A stretch of 38,062 bases of DNA from Sulfitobacter sp. (GTDB lineage: Bacteria; Pseudomonadota; Alphaproteobacteria; Rhodobacterales; Rhodobacteraceae). A program made the position numbers and the translations under genes. The stretch is from contig JAGXFI010000169.1 in NCBI GenBank assembly GCA_024637305.1, positions 1-38,062 on the forward strand, in the 5' to 3' direction. Under the pieces are notes generated by a model. The model searched no databases, was not told the DNA's origin, and saw only the letters and a list, made by a program, of their open reading frames with translations. Shown here in pieces: positions 17,866-27,155 of the stretch (position 1 is its first letter; each line of letters starts with the position of its first letter).

Positions 17866-18690
17866 ATGCATCGCGCCGTTTTCATCATGTTTGTAGCCAT
17901 GTCCCTGATCCCCTTGGGCGACAGCGCGGGCAAGCTGTTGACGTCGCAGCATGGCGCGGCACCGGTGTTCGTTGCCTGGTCACGATTCGTCATCGGCGCG
18001 CTGGCACTGGCACCATTCCTGCCGCGCGGCAGCCTGTCCATCCTGCGCGACTGGCGGATATGGCTTCGCGCGGCGACGCTGGCAGCCGGGATCACTTCGA
18101 TCCAGACAGCGCTCCAGACCGAAGCGGTCGCGACCGTCTTTGCCGCGTTTTTTGTCGGCCCGCTGTTCAGCTATGCGCTTGCCGCCATTTTTCTGCGTGA
18201 ACCGGTAACTTATCTGCGCACGGCGCTGGTTGTGCTCGGATTTGTCGGTGTGCTGATCGTTGTGCGGCCCGGCGCGGGGATGACCGTCGGCACCGGTTGG
18301 GCGGTCGTCGCGGGTCTGTGTTATGGCGCGTTCCTGACGCAATCGCGCTGGCTCAGCCACCTTGCACCGCCGTTGCCTTTGACGTTCAGCCAGATGGCGA
18401 TCAGTGCGGTATTGCTGGCCCCCGTCGGGCTGATCTGGCTGCCTGCGCCAACCGCTGGCGTGGCGGGACTGACGCTGACCTCCGGGCTTTCGTCGATGCT
18501 GGGCAATCTGTTGCTGCTTTTTGCTTATCGCTTGTCACCTGCCACACGGCTTGCCCCGCTGATCTATTTTCAGCTGGTGGCGGCTGTGGCGCTTGGTTGG
18601 AGCATCTTTGGCAACCTGCCAGATGCGTGGACCTGGGTGGGGTTGGTCGTGATCCTCGGGGCAGGGATCGCGTCAACGCGGTTGAGGTGA
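17866..18690 (+). CDS. EamA/DMT-family transporter
   Basis: [25 protein letters not shown]...; ten hydrophobic segments with EamA duplication; start could be 17848. Confidence 0.8.
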   Translation: MHRAVFIMFVAMSLIPLGDSAGKLLTSQHGAAPVFVAWSRFVIGALALAPFLPRGSLSILRDWRIWLRAATLAAGITSIQTALQTEAVATVFAAFFVGPLFSYALAAIFLREPVTYLRTALVVLGFVGVLIVVRPGAGMTVGTGWAVVAGLCYGAFLTQSRWLSHLAPPLPLTFSQMAISAVLLAPVGLIWLPAPTAGVAGLTLTSGLSSMLGNLLLLFAYRLSPATRLAPLIYFQLVAAVALGWSIFGNLPDAWTWVGLVVILGAGIASTRLR

Positions 18691-19335
18691 CGATTTCCAC
18701 TTCCCCGCCGCACGGATTGCAGACGAAGAGATATCCACCATCGGGACGTTGACAAAGCACCAGGCGGGCGGTGCCGCCCGGCCCAGCGTCTGGGACAGCC
18801 GCCCTGGTATCCGGTAGGGCGCGTAAAGCTTGGCAGCCCTGCTCATCCGGGCCGAAATGCGCTGACCGGGCCGGGCAAGCACGCCTACGGGCACCCGGTC
18901 CATGATGTTGCGCCAGTCCTGCCATTGATGGAGCTGCGAAAGGTTGTCAGCCCCCATGAGCCAAACGAAACGCACCCTTGGATAGTGACGTTGCAACGCC
19001 TTGAGCGTTTGCGCCGTGTATCTGGTTTGCAGCGCCGCCTCGATCCCTGTGACGTCGACGCGGGGGTCATGCATCACCGTGCGCGCGTGTTTCAACCGCT
19101 GTTGCAAAGGCGCGGGGCCGTGCGCTTTCAGAGGGTTTCCGGGGGTGACAAGCCACCATACCCGGTCCAGCCCGAACAGCTTGATCGCTTCGCGTGTGAT
19201 ATGCGCGTGTCCTGCATGGGCAGGATCGAACGATCCCCCCAACAGTCCGACGACCTGACCGGGGGCGGCGTATGGAAAACTATGGCGCAACGAACACGGC
19301 CCCCGAATTGCTTCAGGGGCCGAATGGACGGGCAA
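18673..19335 (-). CDS. nadD: Nicotinate-nucleotide adenylyltransferase
   Basis: [43 protein letters not shown] and [29 protein letters not shown] motifs. Confidence 0.92.
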   Translation of the reverse strand: MPVHSAPEAIRGPCSLRHSFPYAAPGQVVGLLGGSFDPAHAGHAHITREAIKLFGLDRVWWLVTPGNPLKAHGPAPLQQRLKHARTVMHDPRVDVTGIEAALQTRYTAQTLKALQRHYPRVRFVWLMGADNLSQLHQWQDWRNIMDRVPVGVLARPGQRISARMSRAAKLYAPYRIPGRLSQTLGRAAPPAWCFVNVPMVDISSSAIRAAGKWKSSPQPR

Positions 19336-19358
19336 TCGGCCCGCTTGTCAATCGCGCA

Positions 19359-20909
19359 TCAATTCACGTGTTTGACGATCTCGCCTGACTTGATGCGTGC
19401 GAAATAGCTGTTCATTTCACGCTTCACGATCGGCATCAGGAAGTAGAGTGCGGTAATGTTGACCACTGCCATCGCAAAGATCATCGCGTCGGAGAAGTCG
19501 ATCACCGCGCCAAGTTGCGCCGCCGCACCTACGATAATGAAGAAGCAGAAGATCAGCTTGAAAATCAGCTCCGTCGTCTTGCCCTCTCCGAACAGATAGG
19601 TCCACGCCTTGAGGCCATAGTAGGACCAGCTGATCATGGTCGAAAAAGCGAACAGGACCACCGCAAGGGCCAGCACATACGGAAACCAGCTGAACCCGGT
19701 GGCAAATGCCGCCGATGTCAGTCCGACGCCGCTCAGGTCTCCGACCGTCGAAATCGCCGTGCCGGCTTCGTTCAGCACGAAGTTGCCGGTTGCCGGATCC
19801 ATGATAAGAACGCCCGAAATGGTAATCACCAGCGCCGTCATGGTGCAGATCACCACCGTGTCGATGAACGGCTCCAGCAAGGATACGACGCCTTCCGTGA
19901 CTGGTTCGTTCGTACGCACGGCAGAGTGGGCGATGGCAGCCGAGCCGACACCCGCTTCGTTGGAGAACGCAGCCCGCTTGAACCCCTGGATCAACGCGCC
20001 GACAAAACCGCCTGCGACACCGAGCCCCGTGAAGGCACCTTCAAAGATCTGACCGAAGGCCCAGCCGATCTGGTCTGCATTGACGATCAGAATGACCAAC
20101 GCGGCCAGAACGTAAGTGATGCCCATGAAAGGGACGACCTTTTCCGTCACCTTCGCGATGGATTTAATGCCCCCGACGATAACCATGAACACCACGACAG
20201 CAAAGACGATGCCCGTGATCCAGCCCGGGAAATCACCCAGGACCCCGGAGATCTGCGCGTGCGCCTGATTGGCCTGAAACATGTTGCCGCCGCCTAATGC
20301 CCCGCCGATCGTGAAGACCGAGAAGATCACCGCCAATACCTTGCCGCCCGGCAGGCCACGTTCCTTGAAGCCTTTTGTCATGTAATACATCGGACCACCG
20401 GAAACATGGCCATCCGCATATTCGTTGCGGTATTTTACGCCCAGCGTACATTCGGTGAATTTTGACGCCATACCCAGAAGACCGGCAAGGATCATCCAGA
20501 ATGTCGCCCCCGGCCCGCCGATGCCCACGGCGACCGCCACACCGGCGATGTTGCCAAGGCCCACCGTGCCCGAAAGCGCCGTCGTCAGTGCCTGAAAGTG
20601 GCTGACCTCGCCCGCATCGTTCGGATCGGAGTAATCGCCCTTCACCAGCGAGATCGCGTGCCCGAAAGCGCGCAGCTGGATAAACCCGAAATAGATCGTG
20701 AAGATAGACGCCGCGACGACCAGCCATAGTACGATCCACGGAAATGACGTTCCGGGCAAGTTCATGAAGATCAAATTGACGAACCAGCCTGTTGAGCTGG
20801 CGAAGATATCATTGACGCGCTGATCGAAAGAGACGGCCTCTTGTGCCGCAGCCAACGACGGCAGGCTGAGCGCTGTAGCGACCAGCCCTGTGCTAAAGAA
20901 TTTGTTCAT
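19359..20909 (-). CDS. Sodium:alanine symporter (AGCS family)
   Basis: MNKFFSTGLVATALSLPSLA...; ALTTALSGTVGLGNIAGVAVAVGIGGPGATFWM and AAFSNEAGVGSAAIAHSA motifs; start chosen at 20909. Confidence 0.9.
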   Translation of the reverse strand: MNKFFSTGLVATALSLPSLAAAQEAVSFDQRVNDIFASSTGWFVNLIFMNLPGTSFPWIVLWLVVAASIFTIYFGFIQLRAFGHAISLVKGDYSDPNDAGEVSHFQALTTALSGTVGLGNIAGVAVAVGIGGPGATFWMILAGLLGMASKFTECTLGVKYRNEYADGHVSGGPMYYMTKGFKERGLPGGKVLAVIFSVFTIGGALGGGNMFQANQAHAQISGVLGDFPGWITGIVFAVVVFMVIVGGIKSIAKVTEKVVPFMGITYVLAALVILIVNADQIGWAFGQIFEGAFTGLGVAGGFVGALIQGFKRAAFSNEAGVGSAAIAHSAVRTNEPVTEGVVSLLEPFIDTVVICTMTALVITISGVLIMDPATGNFVLNEAGTAISTVGDLSGVGLTSAAFATGFSWFPYVLALAVVLFAFSTMISWSYYGLKAWTYLFGEGKTTELIFKLIFCFFIIVGAAAQLGAVIDFSDAMIFAMAVVNITALYFLMPIVKREMNSYFARIKSGEIVKHVN

Positions 20910-20925
20910 TTTACTCACCTTCGTT

Positions 20926-21366
20926 TCAAGGAATGATCGTGACGGGCACCGACGACGCGGCAGCGAGCCGCCCTGTGACACCGCCGAACAGACGTTCTTT
21001 GATTCCGCGCGCCCCGACGCGGCCGACGACGATCTGGCTGGCCTTTTGCTTTTTGGCCAGCGCCTCCAGAATGTCCGACACGTCGCCATGCTTTACGATG
21101 CCCTCGACTTCGAGGCCCTCGGCCCGCGTTTCCTTGACGGCCGGATCGACGATGCGTTTATGCGCCATCGACAGCTCCTCTTCGCGGCGATTGTGGCGCT
21201 GTTCGTTTTCCTCAGCTGTCTGGAACGAAAAAGGCGACCATTCGATCACGTAGCAAATCGTGATCGCGCAATCGCCGATGAGTTTGGCCCGCTGTTTCGC
21301 GAAAGCAAGCGCGCGCGCGCCGGCCTCCGATCCGTCCAGGCCCACGATAATGGTGGTTTTCGACAT
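20926..21366 (-). CDS. Universal stress protein (UspA family)
   Basis: MSKTTIIVGLDGSEAGARALAFAKQ...QIVVGRVGARGIKERLFGGVTGRLAAASSVPVTIIP. Confidence 0.88.
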   Translation of the reverse strand: MSKTTIIVGLDGSEAGARALAFAKQRAKLIGDCAITICYVIEWSPFSFQTAEENEQRHNRREEELSMAHKRIVDPAVKETRAEGLEVEGIVKHGDVSDILEALAKKQKASQIVVGRVGARGIKERLFGGVTGRLAAASSVPVTIIP

Positions 21367-21673
21367 ATTGTTTTCCCTGCTGTTGTCGCAATCCCCGTGC
21401 CCATCTTGGTCGATGAAACACAGAGCCGGTACCGACCCCCGCAGCGGGTACCTGCCGCAGGGTAACGCAATAGTAACAAATACGTTAACAAAAATTTTCC
21501 TGCAATCATCTTGCATGCAGATAAATCGACCTGACATCGGGGTCTAAACAGTGAAATCGGCTGATCTTATGGGCATGCGCAAGACGGCACGCCTTTCAAA
21601 AGCGCGCCGTTGATCTTGTCCCGCGTGGACGATATTGCAGGGCGAAGCTCAGTCATCCCAAAGGATTCCGCAA

Positions 21674-23329
21674 ATGGCCGCCTATCAATACGTCTACCAC
21701 ATGCAAGGTGTTTCCAAGACCTATCCAGGCGGCAAGAAGTGCTTTGAGAATATCCACCTCAATTTCCTGCCCGGTGTCAAGATCGGTGTCGTCGGTCCGA
21801 ACGGGGCCGGTAAATCCACCCTGATGAAGATCATGGCCGGGATCGACACCGACTTCACAGGCGAGGCATGGGTCGCCGAAGGGGCAAAGGTAGGTTATCT
21901 GCCGCAGGAGCCGAAGCTCGACCCGGCGCTCAGCGTGCGCGAGAACGTCATGCTGGGGGTTGCCAAAAAGAAGGCCAAGCTCGACCGCTTCAACGAACTG
22001 GCGATGAATTATTCAGACGAGACGGCGGACGAAATGGCGTCGCTGCAGGATCAGATCGACAGCGAGAACCTGTGGGATCTGGACAGCCAGATCGACGTCG
22101 CGATGGAGGCGTTGCGCTGTCCCCCCGACGATGCCGATGTCACGTCGCTGTCAGGCGGCGAAGCGCGTCGCGTGGCGCTGTGCAAACTGCTGCTTGAAGC
22201 GCCCGAAATGCTGCTTCTCGATGAGCCGACCAACCACCTTGATGCCGAAACCATCGCCTGGCTGCAACAGCATCTCATCGACTACAAAGGGACGATCCTG
22301 ATCGTCACCCATGACCGCTATTTCCTCGACGACATCACCGGCTGGATTCTCGAATTGGACCGCGGCCGCGGCATCCCCAACGAGGGCAACTATTCCGACT
22401 GGCTGGAACAGAAGGCCAAGCGCCTCAGCCAGGAAGCACGCGAAGACAAGTCAAAGCAAAAGACGCTGGAGCGCGAACTGGAATGGATGCGTCAAGGGGC
22501 CAAGGCACGGCAGGCGAAATCCAAGGCCCGCATCAAATCCTATAACGAAATGGCCGAAACCTCAGAGCGTGAAAAGCTCACCCGCGCGCAGATCGTCATC
22601 CCCAATGGTCCGCGTCTCGGATCCAAGGTGATCGAGGTCGAGGGGCTGAAAAAGCACATGGGCGACAAACTGTTGATCGAGGGGCTGGATTTCTCCCTCC
22701 CCCCCGGCGGTATCGTCGGCGTGATCGGCCCGAACGGCGCGGGTAAATCGACGCTGTTCAAGATGCTGACAGGTCAGGAAAAGCCCGACGAGGGGACGAT
22801 CGAATACGGCGATACTGTCGATCTGTCCTACGTCGACCAGTCCCGCGATGACCTGAACGCCGATGATAATGTCTGGGAAGCGATCTCGGGCGGGGCCGAG
22901 CTTATCAAGCTGGGGGACGCCGAGGTCAATTCGCGGGCATATTGTTCATCGTTCAACTTCAAGGGCGGCGACCAGCAGAAAAAGGTCGGGCAGCTTTCGG
23001 GCGGCGAACGCAACCGCGTCCACATGGCACGCCTGCTGAAAGAGGGCGGGAACGTCCTGCTGCTCGATGAACCGACCAATGATCTGGACGTGGAGACGTT
23101 GCGCGCCTTGGAAGATGCGCTCGTGGACTTCGCCGGTTGCGCTGTCGTCATCTCACACGACCGCTTTTTCCTCGATCGCATCTGCACGCATATCCTCGCA
23201 TTCGAAGGCGAGGCCCATGTTGAATGGTTCGAAGGCGGGTTTACCGATTACGAAGAGGACAAGAAGCGGCGCTTGGGGGCCGATGCGCTTGAGCCCAAGC
23301 GGTTGAAGCACAAGAAATTCGTCCGCTAG
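21674..23329 (+). CDS. ettA: Energy-dependent translational throttle protein EttA (ABC-F)
   Basis: Two ABC domains, MAAYQYVYHMQGVSKTYPGGKKCFENIHLNFLPGVKIGVVGPNGAGKSTLMKIMAG; LLLDEPTNHLDAETIAWL; LSGGERNRVHMARLLKEGGNVLLLDEPTNDLD. Confidence 0.94.
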   Translation: MAAYQYVYHMQGVSKTYPGGKKCFENIHLNFLPGVKIGVVGPNGAGKSTLMKIMAGIDTDFTGEAWVAEGAKVGYLPQEPKLDPALSVRENVMLGVAKKKAKLDRFNELAMNYSDETADEMASLQDQIDSENLWDLDSQIDVAMEALRCPPDDADVTSLSGGEARRVALCKLLLEAPEMLLLDEPTNHLDAETIAWLQQHLIDYKGTILIVTHDRYFLDDITGWILELDRGRGIPNEGNYSDWLEQKAKRLSQEAREDKSKQKTLERELEWMRQGAKARQAKSKARIKSYNEMAETSEREKLTRAQIVIPNGPRLGSKVIEVEGLKKHMGDKLLIEGLDFSLPPGGIVGVIGPNGAGKSTLFKMLTGQEKPDEGTIEYGDTVDLSYVDQSRDDLNADDNVWEAISGGAELIKLGDAEVNSRAYCSSFNFKGGDQQKKVGQLSGGERNRVHMARLLKEGGNVLLLDEPTNDLDVETLRALEDALVDFAGCAVVISHDRFFLDRICTHILAFEGEAHVEWFEGGFTDYEEDKKRRLGADALEPKRLKHKKFVR

Positions 23330-23339
23330 GACGAATTTC
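23314..23339 (+). terminator. Perfect hairpin overlapping the ettA stop codon
   Basis: GAAATTCGTCC-GCTA-GGACGAATTTC; TAG stop (23327-23329) begins in the loop; no clean T-tract follows. Confidence 0.5.
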
Positions 23340-23623
23340 ATGGGTTTTGCATTTGTGTTCAACGGCTTCGAGGTAGCGTTTTCTCAAGAGGCGCTCAGTG
23401 GAATTTATAAAGCCCTTGCAGGAAAGCGCTAGCGATCCTACATCTGAAAAACCGGTCAATGCGATAACCCGTCTGCCCAGATTAGCGGCGGGTCAGCCGC
23501 TAGGGCGGGCCGGTCATACCCTTTGCTGTTGCCATGACCGCTCCGCATCCAGGATCATGGCGACTTACCAATCCCCAGACAGCACGCCTTGCAGCGGCTT
23601 CCCGCCAATCTCTTGGCTTGCCC

Positions 23624-23774
23624 TTGATTTTAACAGCGTCTGGTGCCATATACCCGACTGCAGACGTTATCTATTTCGACCCACTGTCTCCCTTACGGCT
23701 TCAGTCACTCGAACTACGACCGACTACGCCAAGCTATCGCACACCGCGGATGGCACTACTAAGGAGACTACGGA
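23624..23774 (+). promoter_or_regulatory. Putative csp promoter and 5' leader
   Basis: TTGATT (23624-23629), 17-nt spacer, CATATA (23647-23652), then ~116-nt leader ending AAGGAGACTACGGA-ATG; shares blocks with the csp leader at 4402-4513. Confidence 0.6.
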
Positions 23775-23981
23775 ATGGCTACTGGCACCGTAAAATGGTT
23801 CAACACTACCAAAGGCTTCGGCTTTATCGCACCCGATGGCGGCAGCAAAGACGTGTTTGTGCACATCTCTGCCGTTGAGCGCGCAGGCCTGACAGGTCTG
23901 GCCGACAACCAGAAAGTGACCTTCGACATCGAAGCAGGCCGTGATGGCCGCGAATCTGCGACCAACATCGCGCTCGCATAA
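23775..23981 (+). CDS. cspA: Cold-shock protein (CspA family)
   Basis: MATGTVKWFNTTKGFGFIAPDGGSKDVFVHISAVERAGL; differs at few residues from the copy at 4195-4401. Confidence 0.95.
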   Translation: MATGTVKWFNTTKGFGFIAPDGGSKDVFVHISAVERAGLTGLADNQKVTFDIEAGRDGRESATNIALA

Positions 23982-24007
23982 GCTTTTGTCGCTTACACGA
24001 TATTTTG

Positions 24008-24040
24008 ACCGGCCATTCTGCAACGGATGGCCGGTTTTTT
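24008..24040 (+). terminator. Rho-independent terminator after csp
   Basis: ACCGGCCAT-tctgcaacgg-ATGGCCGGT followed by a T run. Confidence 0.88.
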
Positions 24041-24114
24041 GTTGACTGAGGGTTGTCAAAACGGGCGCTTTTGACATTCTAGGCGGCAGTTCCAGTCTAG
24101 TTTGAGGTTTTTCA

Positions 24115-24666
24115 ATGTACCGCCGCACCTTTATCGCAGGCACTGTTGCCGCCGCTGCATTGCCGCAAGTCCTTCCCGCAGCCACTGCGGGTTTTGATCC
24201 CACGCCCCAGGAGGTGAAGATCAAAAAGGGTTACCAGCCGGGACAGCTTCTGATCTTGCCGCGCAGCTATTACCTCTATTACGTGACTTCTCCGCGTACC
24301 GCGATGCGTTATGGTGTTGGCGTGGGCAAGGCGGGCCTTGAATTCACCGGGACCGCGACAATTGCGGTCAAGAAGGAATGGCCGACATGGCGGCCGACGG
24401 ACGAGATGATCGAACGCGATCCGTCCGCCTACACGCGGTTTATAGGCAACACCGACGCCCAACCCGGAGGGCCGAAGAATCCACTGGGCGCGCGCGCGTT
24501 GTACCTTTTCCAGAATGGCAAAAATACATATTACGCTATCCATGGCACGATTGCCCCGAATTCAATCGGCCGCAATGTTTCCAGCGGGTGTATCCGGATG
24601 CTGAACGAGCATGTCATCGACCTTTACCAGCGCGTACCGATCGGGACCGTTGTAACGGTTCTCTGA
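24115..24666 (+). CDS. L,D-transpeptidase (YkuD domain)
   Basis: Signal-like N-terminus MYRRTFIAGTVAAAALPQVLPAA; catalytic region YYAIHGTIAPNSIGRNVSSGCIRMLNEHVIDLY. Confidence 0.92.
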   Translation: MYRRTFIAGTVAAAALPQVLPAATAGFDPTPQEVKIKKGYQPGQLLILPRSYYLYYVTSPRTAMRYGVGVGKAGLEFTGTATIAVKKEWPTWRPTDEMIERDPSAYTRFIGNTDAQPGGPKNPLGARALYLFQNGKNTYYAIHGTIAPNSIGRNVSSGCIRMLNEHVIDLYQRVPIGTVVTVL

Positions 24667-24682
24667 CTGCTGGGCAGGGAAA

Positions 24683-24705
24683 AGCCCGGCTATCGTGGCC
24701 GGGCT
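24683..24705 (-). terminator. Terminator for the YeeE/YedE operon
   Basis: Stem AGCCCGGC / GCCGGGCT; on the minus strand it is followed by TTTTCCC. Confidence 0.6.
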
Positions 24706-24725
24706 AGACGTTGATTTTGGGATGT

Positions 24726-25313
24726 CTATTCGGCAGGCACGGCGTGGCCACCGGTACGCAGTGACATCGGCAGGGCGAAAGCGATGACGACCAGCAAGGC
24801 TCCCAGAACGATGCCGATCACATCGCCAGACATCGCCGTCAGGCCGTCGTAAGGTGCGCCTGGAACTGTGCCGATCGTAACCTTGCCTCCCGCCAGATCC
24901 TCCAGCATGCCTGACGCCTTCCATGCGGGATAGGTCACCATGTAAGCTGCCGCCCCAAACAGACCACCCGCGATGAAAAAGAGCGCATCCTTGCGGCCGG
25001 ATGCTGCCGCGCAGACACCTGTTCCGGGGCAATAGCCGGACATGGCCCAACCGGTGCCGAGCAACAGTCCGCCGATAAAGACGCCGATATAGGCTGCCTT
25101 GACCGACATATGGCCCACATCGACAAGGCCGAGCATCTGACCGCCAAACATCAGAATGGAACCAGTGCCGATCGCCAGAAGGATGGTTTTCATCAGGTGC
25201 AGGTTCGTGACGTTCAGCATCCGCCCGATCAGGCTGGGGTTCGTAGCCCCCACACGGTCAAGCGTGGCACCGAAAGCGGCCCCGATGATGATTGCGAGTA
25301 TGATGGAAGTCAT
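24726..25313 (-). CDS. YeeE/YedE family (sulfur transport) protein
   Basis: MTSIILAIIIGAAFGATLDRVGATNPSLIGRMLNVTNLHLMKTILLAIGTG; GTGWAMSGYCPGTGVCAAASGRKDALFFIAGGLFGA. Confidence 0.85.
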   Translation of the reverse strand: MTSIILAIIIGAAFGATLDRVGATNPSLIGRMLNVTNLHLMKTILLAIGTGSILMFGGQMLGLVDVGHMSVKAAYIGVFIGGLLLGTGWAMSGYCPGTGVCAAASGRKDALFFIAGGLFGAAAYMVTYPAWKASGMLEDLAGGKVTIGTVPGAPYDGLTAMSGDVIGIVLGALLVVIAFALPMSLRTGGHAVPAE

Positions 25314-25316
25314 GGC

Positions 25317-25865
25317 TCAAGCCTCCTTGTACATGAAGATTGCGACCGGGATCGCCGCAGCGAATGCGCCGGCGGCGAAGATGTAGCCGGAGAGCGCGGT
25401 TTGCATCATGCCCGACATCATATGTCCCGAAGTGCAGCCGCCCGCCAGCCGGGCACCGTAAAGCACGATAAACCCACCGATGAATGCGACCGCGTAACGC
25501 TTTGCCGTGCCGTCCCCGACGGTGTTGCGCCATAGTTCAGGGATGCTGCGTTCCTCGCGGGACAGTCCGCCGCGTGCGAAAACGGACAGGGCCGCTCCTG
25601 CCATCATCGCCAGAACGAAGACAAAGCTGTAGTTCCAAGGCTCGGCGACCGATTCTGCATACTTGCCGCCGGATTTGGCCAGATAGGCATTTGTCGAAGT
25701 AAAGCCATCGTCCGTCGCGGTCACGACATCCGGGTTGATAGCGTTCCAGAGTATCCCGTCCAGAATGACAAACTGTGTCGAGACCCCGATTGGTTTGACC
25801 AGCGCCACCGCGAGGAAGAACACCAGCCCCAGCAGCACGCCTCCGTATTTCCAGTTCAGTGCCAT
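25317..25865 (-). CDS. YeeE/YedE family (sulfur transport) protein
   Basis: MALNWKYGGVLLGLVFFLAVALVKPIGVSTQFV; FIGGFIVLYGARLAGGCTSGHMMSGMMQTALSGYIF. Confidence 0.85.
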   Translation of the reverse strand: MALNWKYGGVLLGLVFFLAVALVKPIGVSTQFVILDGILWNAINPDVVTATDDGFTSTNAYLAKSGGKYAESVAEPWNYSFVFVLAMMAGAALSVFARGGLSREERSIPELWRNTVGDGTAKRYAVAFIGGFIVLYGARLAGGCTSGHMMSGMMQTALSGYIFAAGAFAAAIPVAIFMYKEA

Positions 25866-25885
25866 GATTCGATCCTTTCAATCAC

Positions 25886-25906
25886 ATTCTATTATATGAA
25901 TATAAT
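25886..25906 (-). promoter_or_regulatory. Putative SqrR/BigR-type operator overlapping core promoter
   Basis: ATTC-TATTATAT-GAAT (25886-25901) and overlapping perfect palindrome ATTATAT-GA-ATATAAT (25891-25906), 21-41 nt upstream of the yeeE/yedE start codon. Confidence 0.55.
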
Positions 25907-25926
25907 TGATTTAAGCACCGCGCTCC

Positions 25927-25940
25927 TTGACCCAGATCAA
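25927..25940. promoter_or_regulatory. FNR/FnrL-type box
   Basis: TTGAC-CCAG-ATCAA, one mismatch to TTGAT-N4-ATCAA. Confidence 0.5.
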
Positions 25941-26110
25941 ATACTAGCTACTTCGAAGGTAAGGAAATGGCTGGGCCGTCGCTGGTCGAGGCAGAAAATG
26001 ACGCACCCCACTGGGTGATGAAAACAACATGTTAACTCGAGTGGCTTTAAGCATTGTTTGGCGGGCGCTTTCGTTTATCAAGATCGCCAACAACGAAAAT
26101 AAGCAGGCAC

Positions 26111-27142
26111 ATGGCACACAAAACCTCAGAAGATCGGGAAATCCCCGAAATCAGCAACGCGCGCGATTGGGTAAAGATCCTGTCCAACTACCGCGAACCA
26201 AGCGCGCTACGCAGCTCGTTCGAGCTTGCCGTCACCTTGGGACCATTCTTGGCGCTCTGGGCTTTGGCTTGGTGGGCGCTTTCGATCAGTGGGTGGCTGG
26301 CGCTTGCGATCTCGCTTTGCAACGCGGGATTTTTGCTGCGTTTGTTCGCCATCCAACATGATTGCGGACACAGTGCGTTCTTCAAGAACCGCGTGATGAG
26401 CGACTGGTTGGGGCGCTGCATCGGCGTTCTCACGCTTACGCCCTATGACGTCTGGCGGCGCACCCATTCGATGCATCACAGTTCGTCAGGCAATCTGGGA
26501 CGTCGGGGGATGGGGGATGTCTGTACCCTGACCCTCGAGGAGTATCAGCAGCTCACGCCGTTGGGGCGTCTGGGCTACCGGTTGTACCGGCATCCGATCG
26601 TCCTGTTTGGGCTTGGTCCGGGATACCTGTTTTTCCTCCAGAACCGGATACCGCTGGGGTTGATGGAAAAGACGAGATATTGGGTCAGCGCGATGGGTAC
26701 TAATGTGGCGATTTTCGCCGTGCTGATGGCTATTTTGTACTTTGGCGGTATCATGCCGATCTTGCTGATATTCCTGCCCTCAACCCTGCTGGCGGCAACC
26801 GCCGGGGTCTGGTTGTTTTACGTACAGCATCAGTTTGAAACGACACATTGGGCGGAGGATGAGGACTGGAACCTGCATGACGCTGCGCTGAAAGGCAGTT
26901 CCCATTATGTGTTGCCAGCCGCTTTGCAATGGATCAGCGCCAATATCGGCATCCATCATGTTCACCACCTCTATAGCCGAATCCCATTCTACCGGCTGCC
27001 GGAAGTGCTGCGTGATCATGCGGTGCTGGCCGACGGGAACCGCATGACCATTCGCGAAAGCTTTGCCAATGCGCGGTTGCACCTGTGGGACCCGCGAACG
27101 AAACGTCTGCTGTCCTTTGAACAGGCGAACGCGACAGCGTAA
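26111..27142 (+). CDS. Membrane fatty acid desaturase
   Basis: Histidine boxes HDCGHSAFF, RRTHSMHHSSSGN, HHVHHLYSRIPFY. Confidence 0.9.
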   Translation: MAHKTSEDREIPEISNARDWVKILSNYREPSALRSSFELAVTLGPFLALWALAWWALSISGWLALAISLCNAGFLLRLFAIQHDCGHSAFFKNRVMSDWLGRCIGVLTLTPYDVWRRTHSMHHSSSGNLGRRGMGDVCTLTLEEYQQLTPLGRLGYRLYRHPIVLFGLGPGYLFFLQNRIPLGLMEKTRYWVSAMGTNVAIFAVLMAILYFGGIMPILLIFLPSTLLAATAGVWLFYVQHQFETTHWAEDEDWNLHDAALKGSSHYVLPAALQWISANIGIHHVHHLYSRIPFYRLPEVLRDHAVLADGNRMTIRESFANARLHLWDPRTKRLLSFEQANATA

Positions 27143-27155
27143 CGGGCGTGTGGTC

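Noticed and set aside
21243-21266. CGATCACG-tagcaaat-CGTGATCG inverted repeat
   Set aside because: Lies inside the usp coding sequence and can be explained by codon content; no regulatory context.
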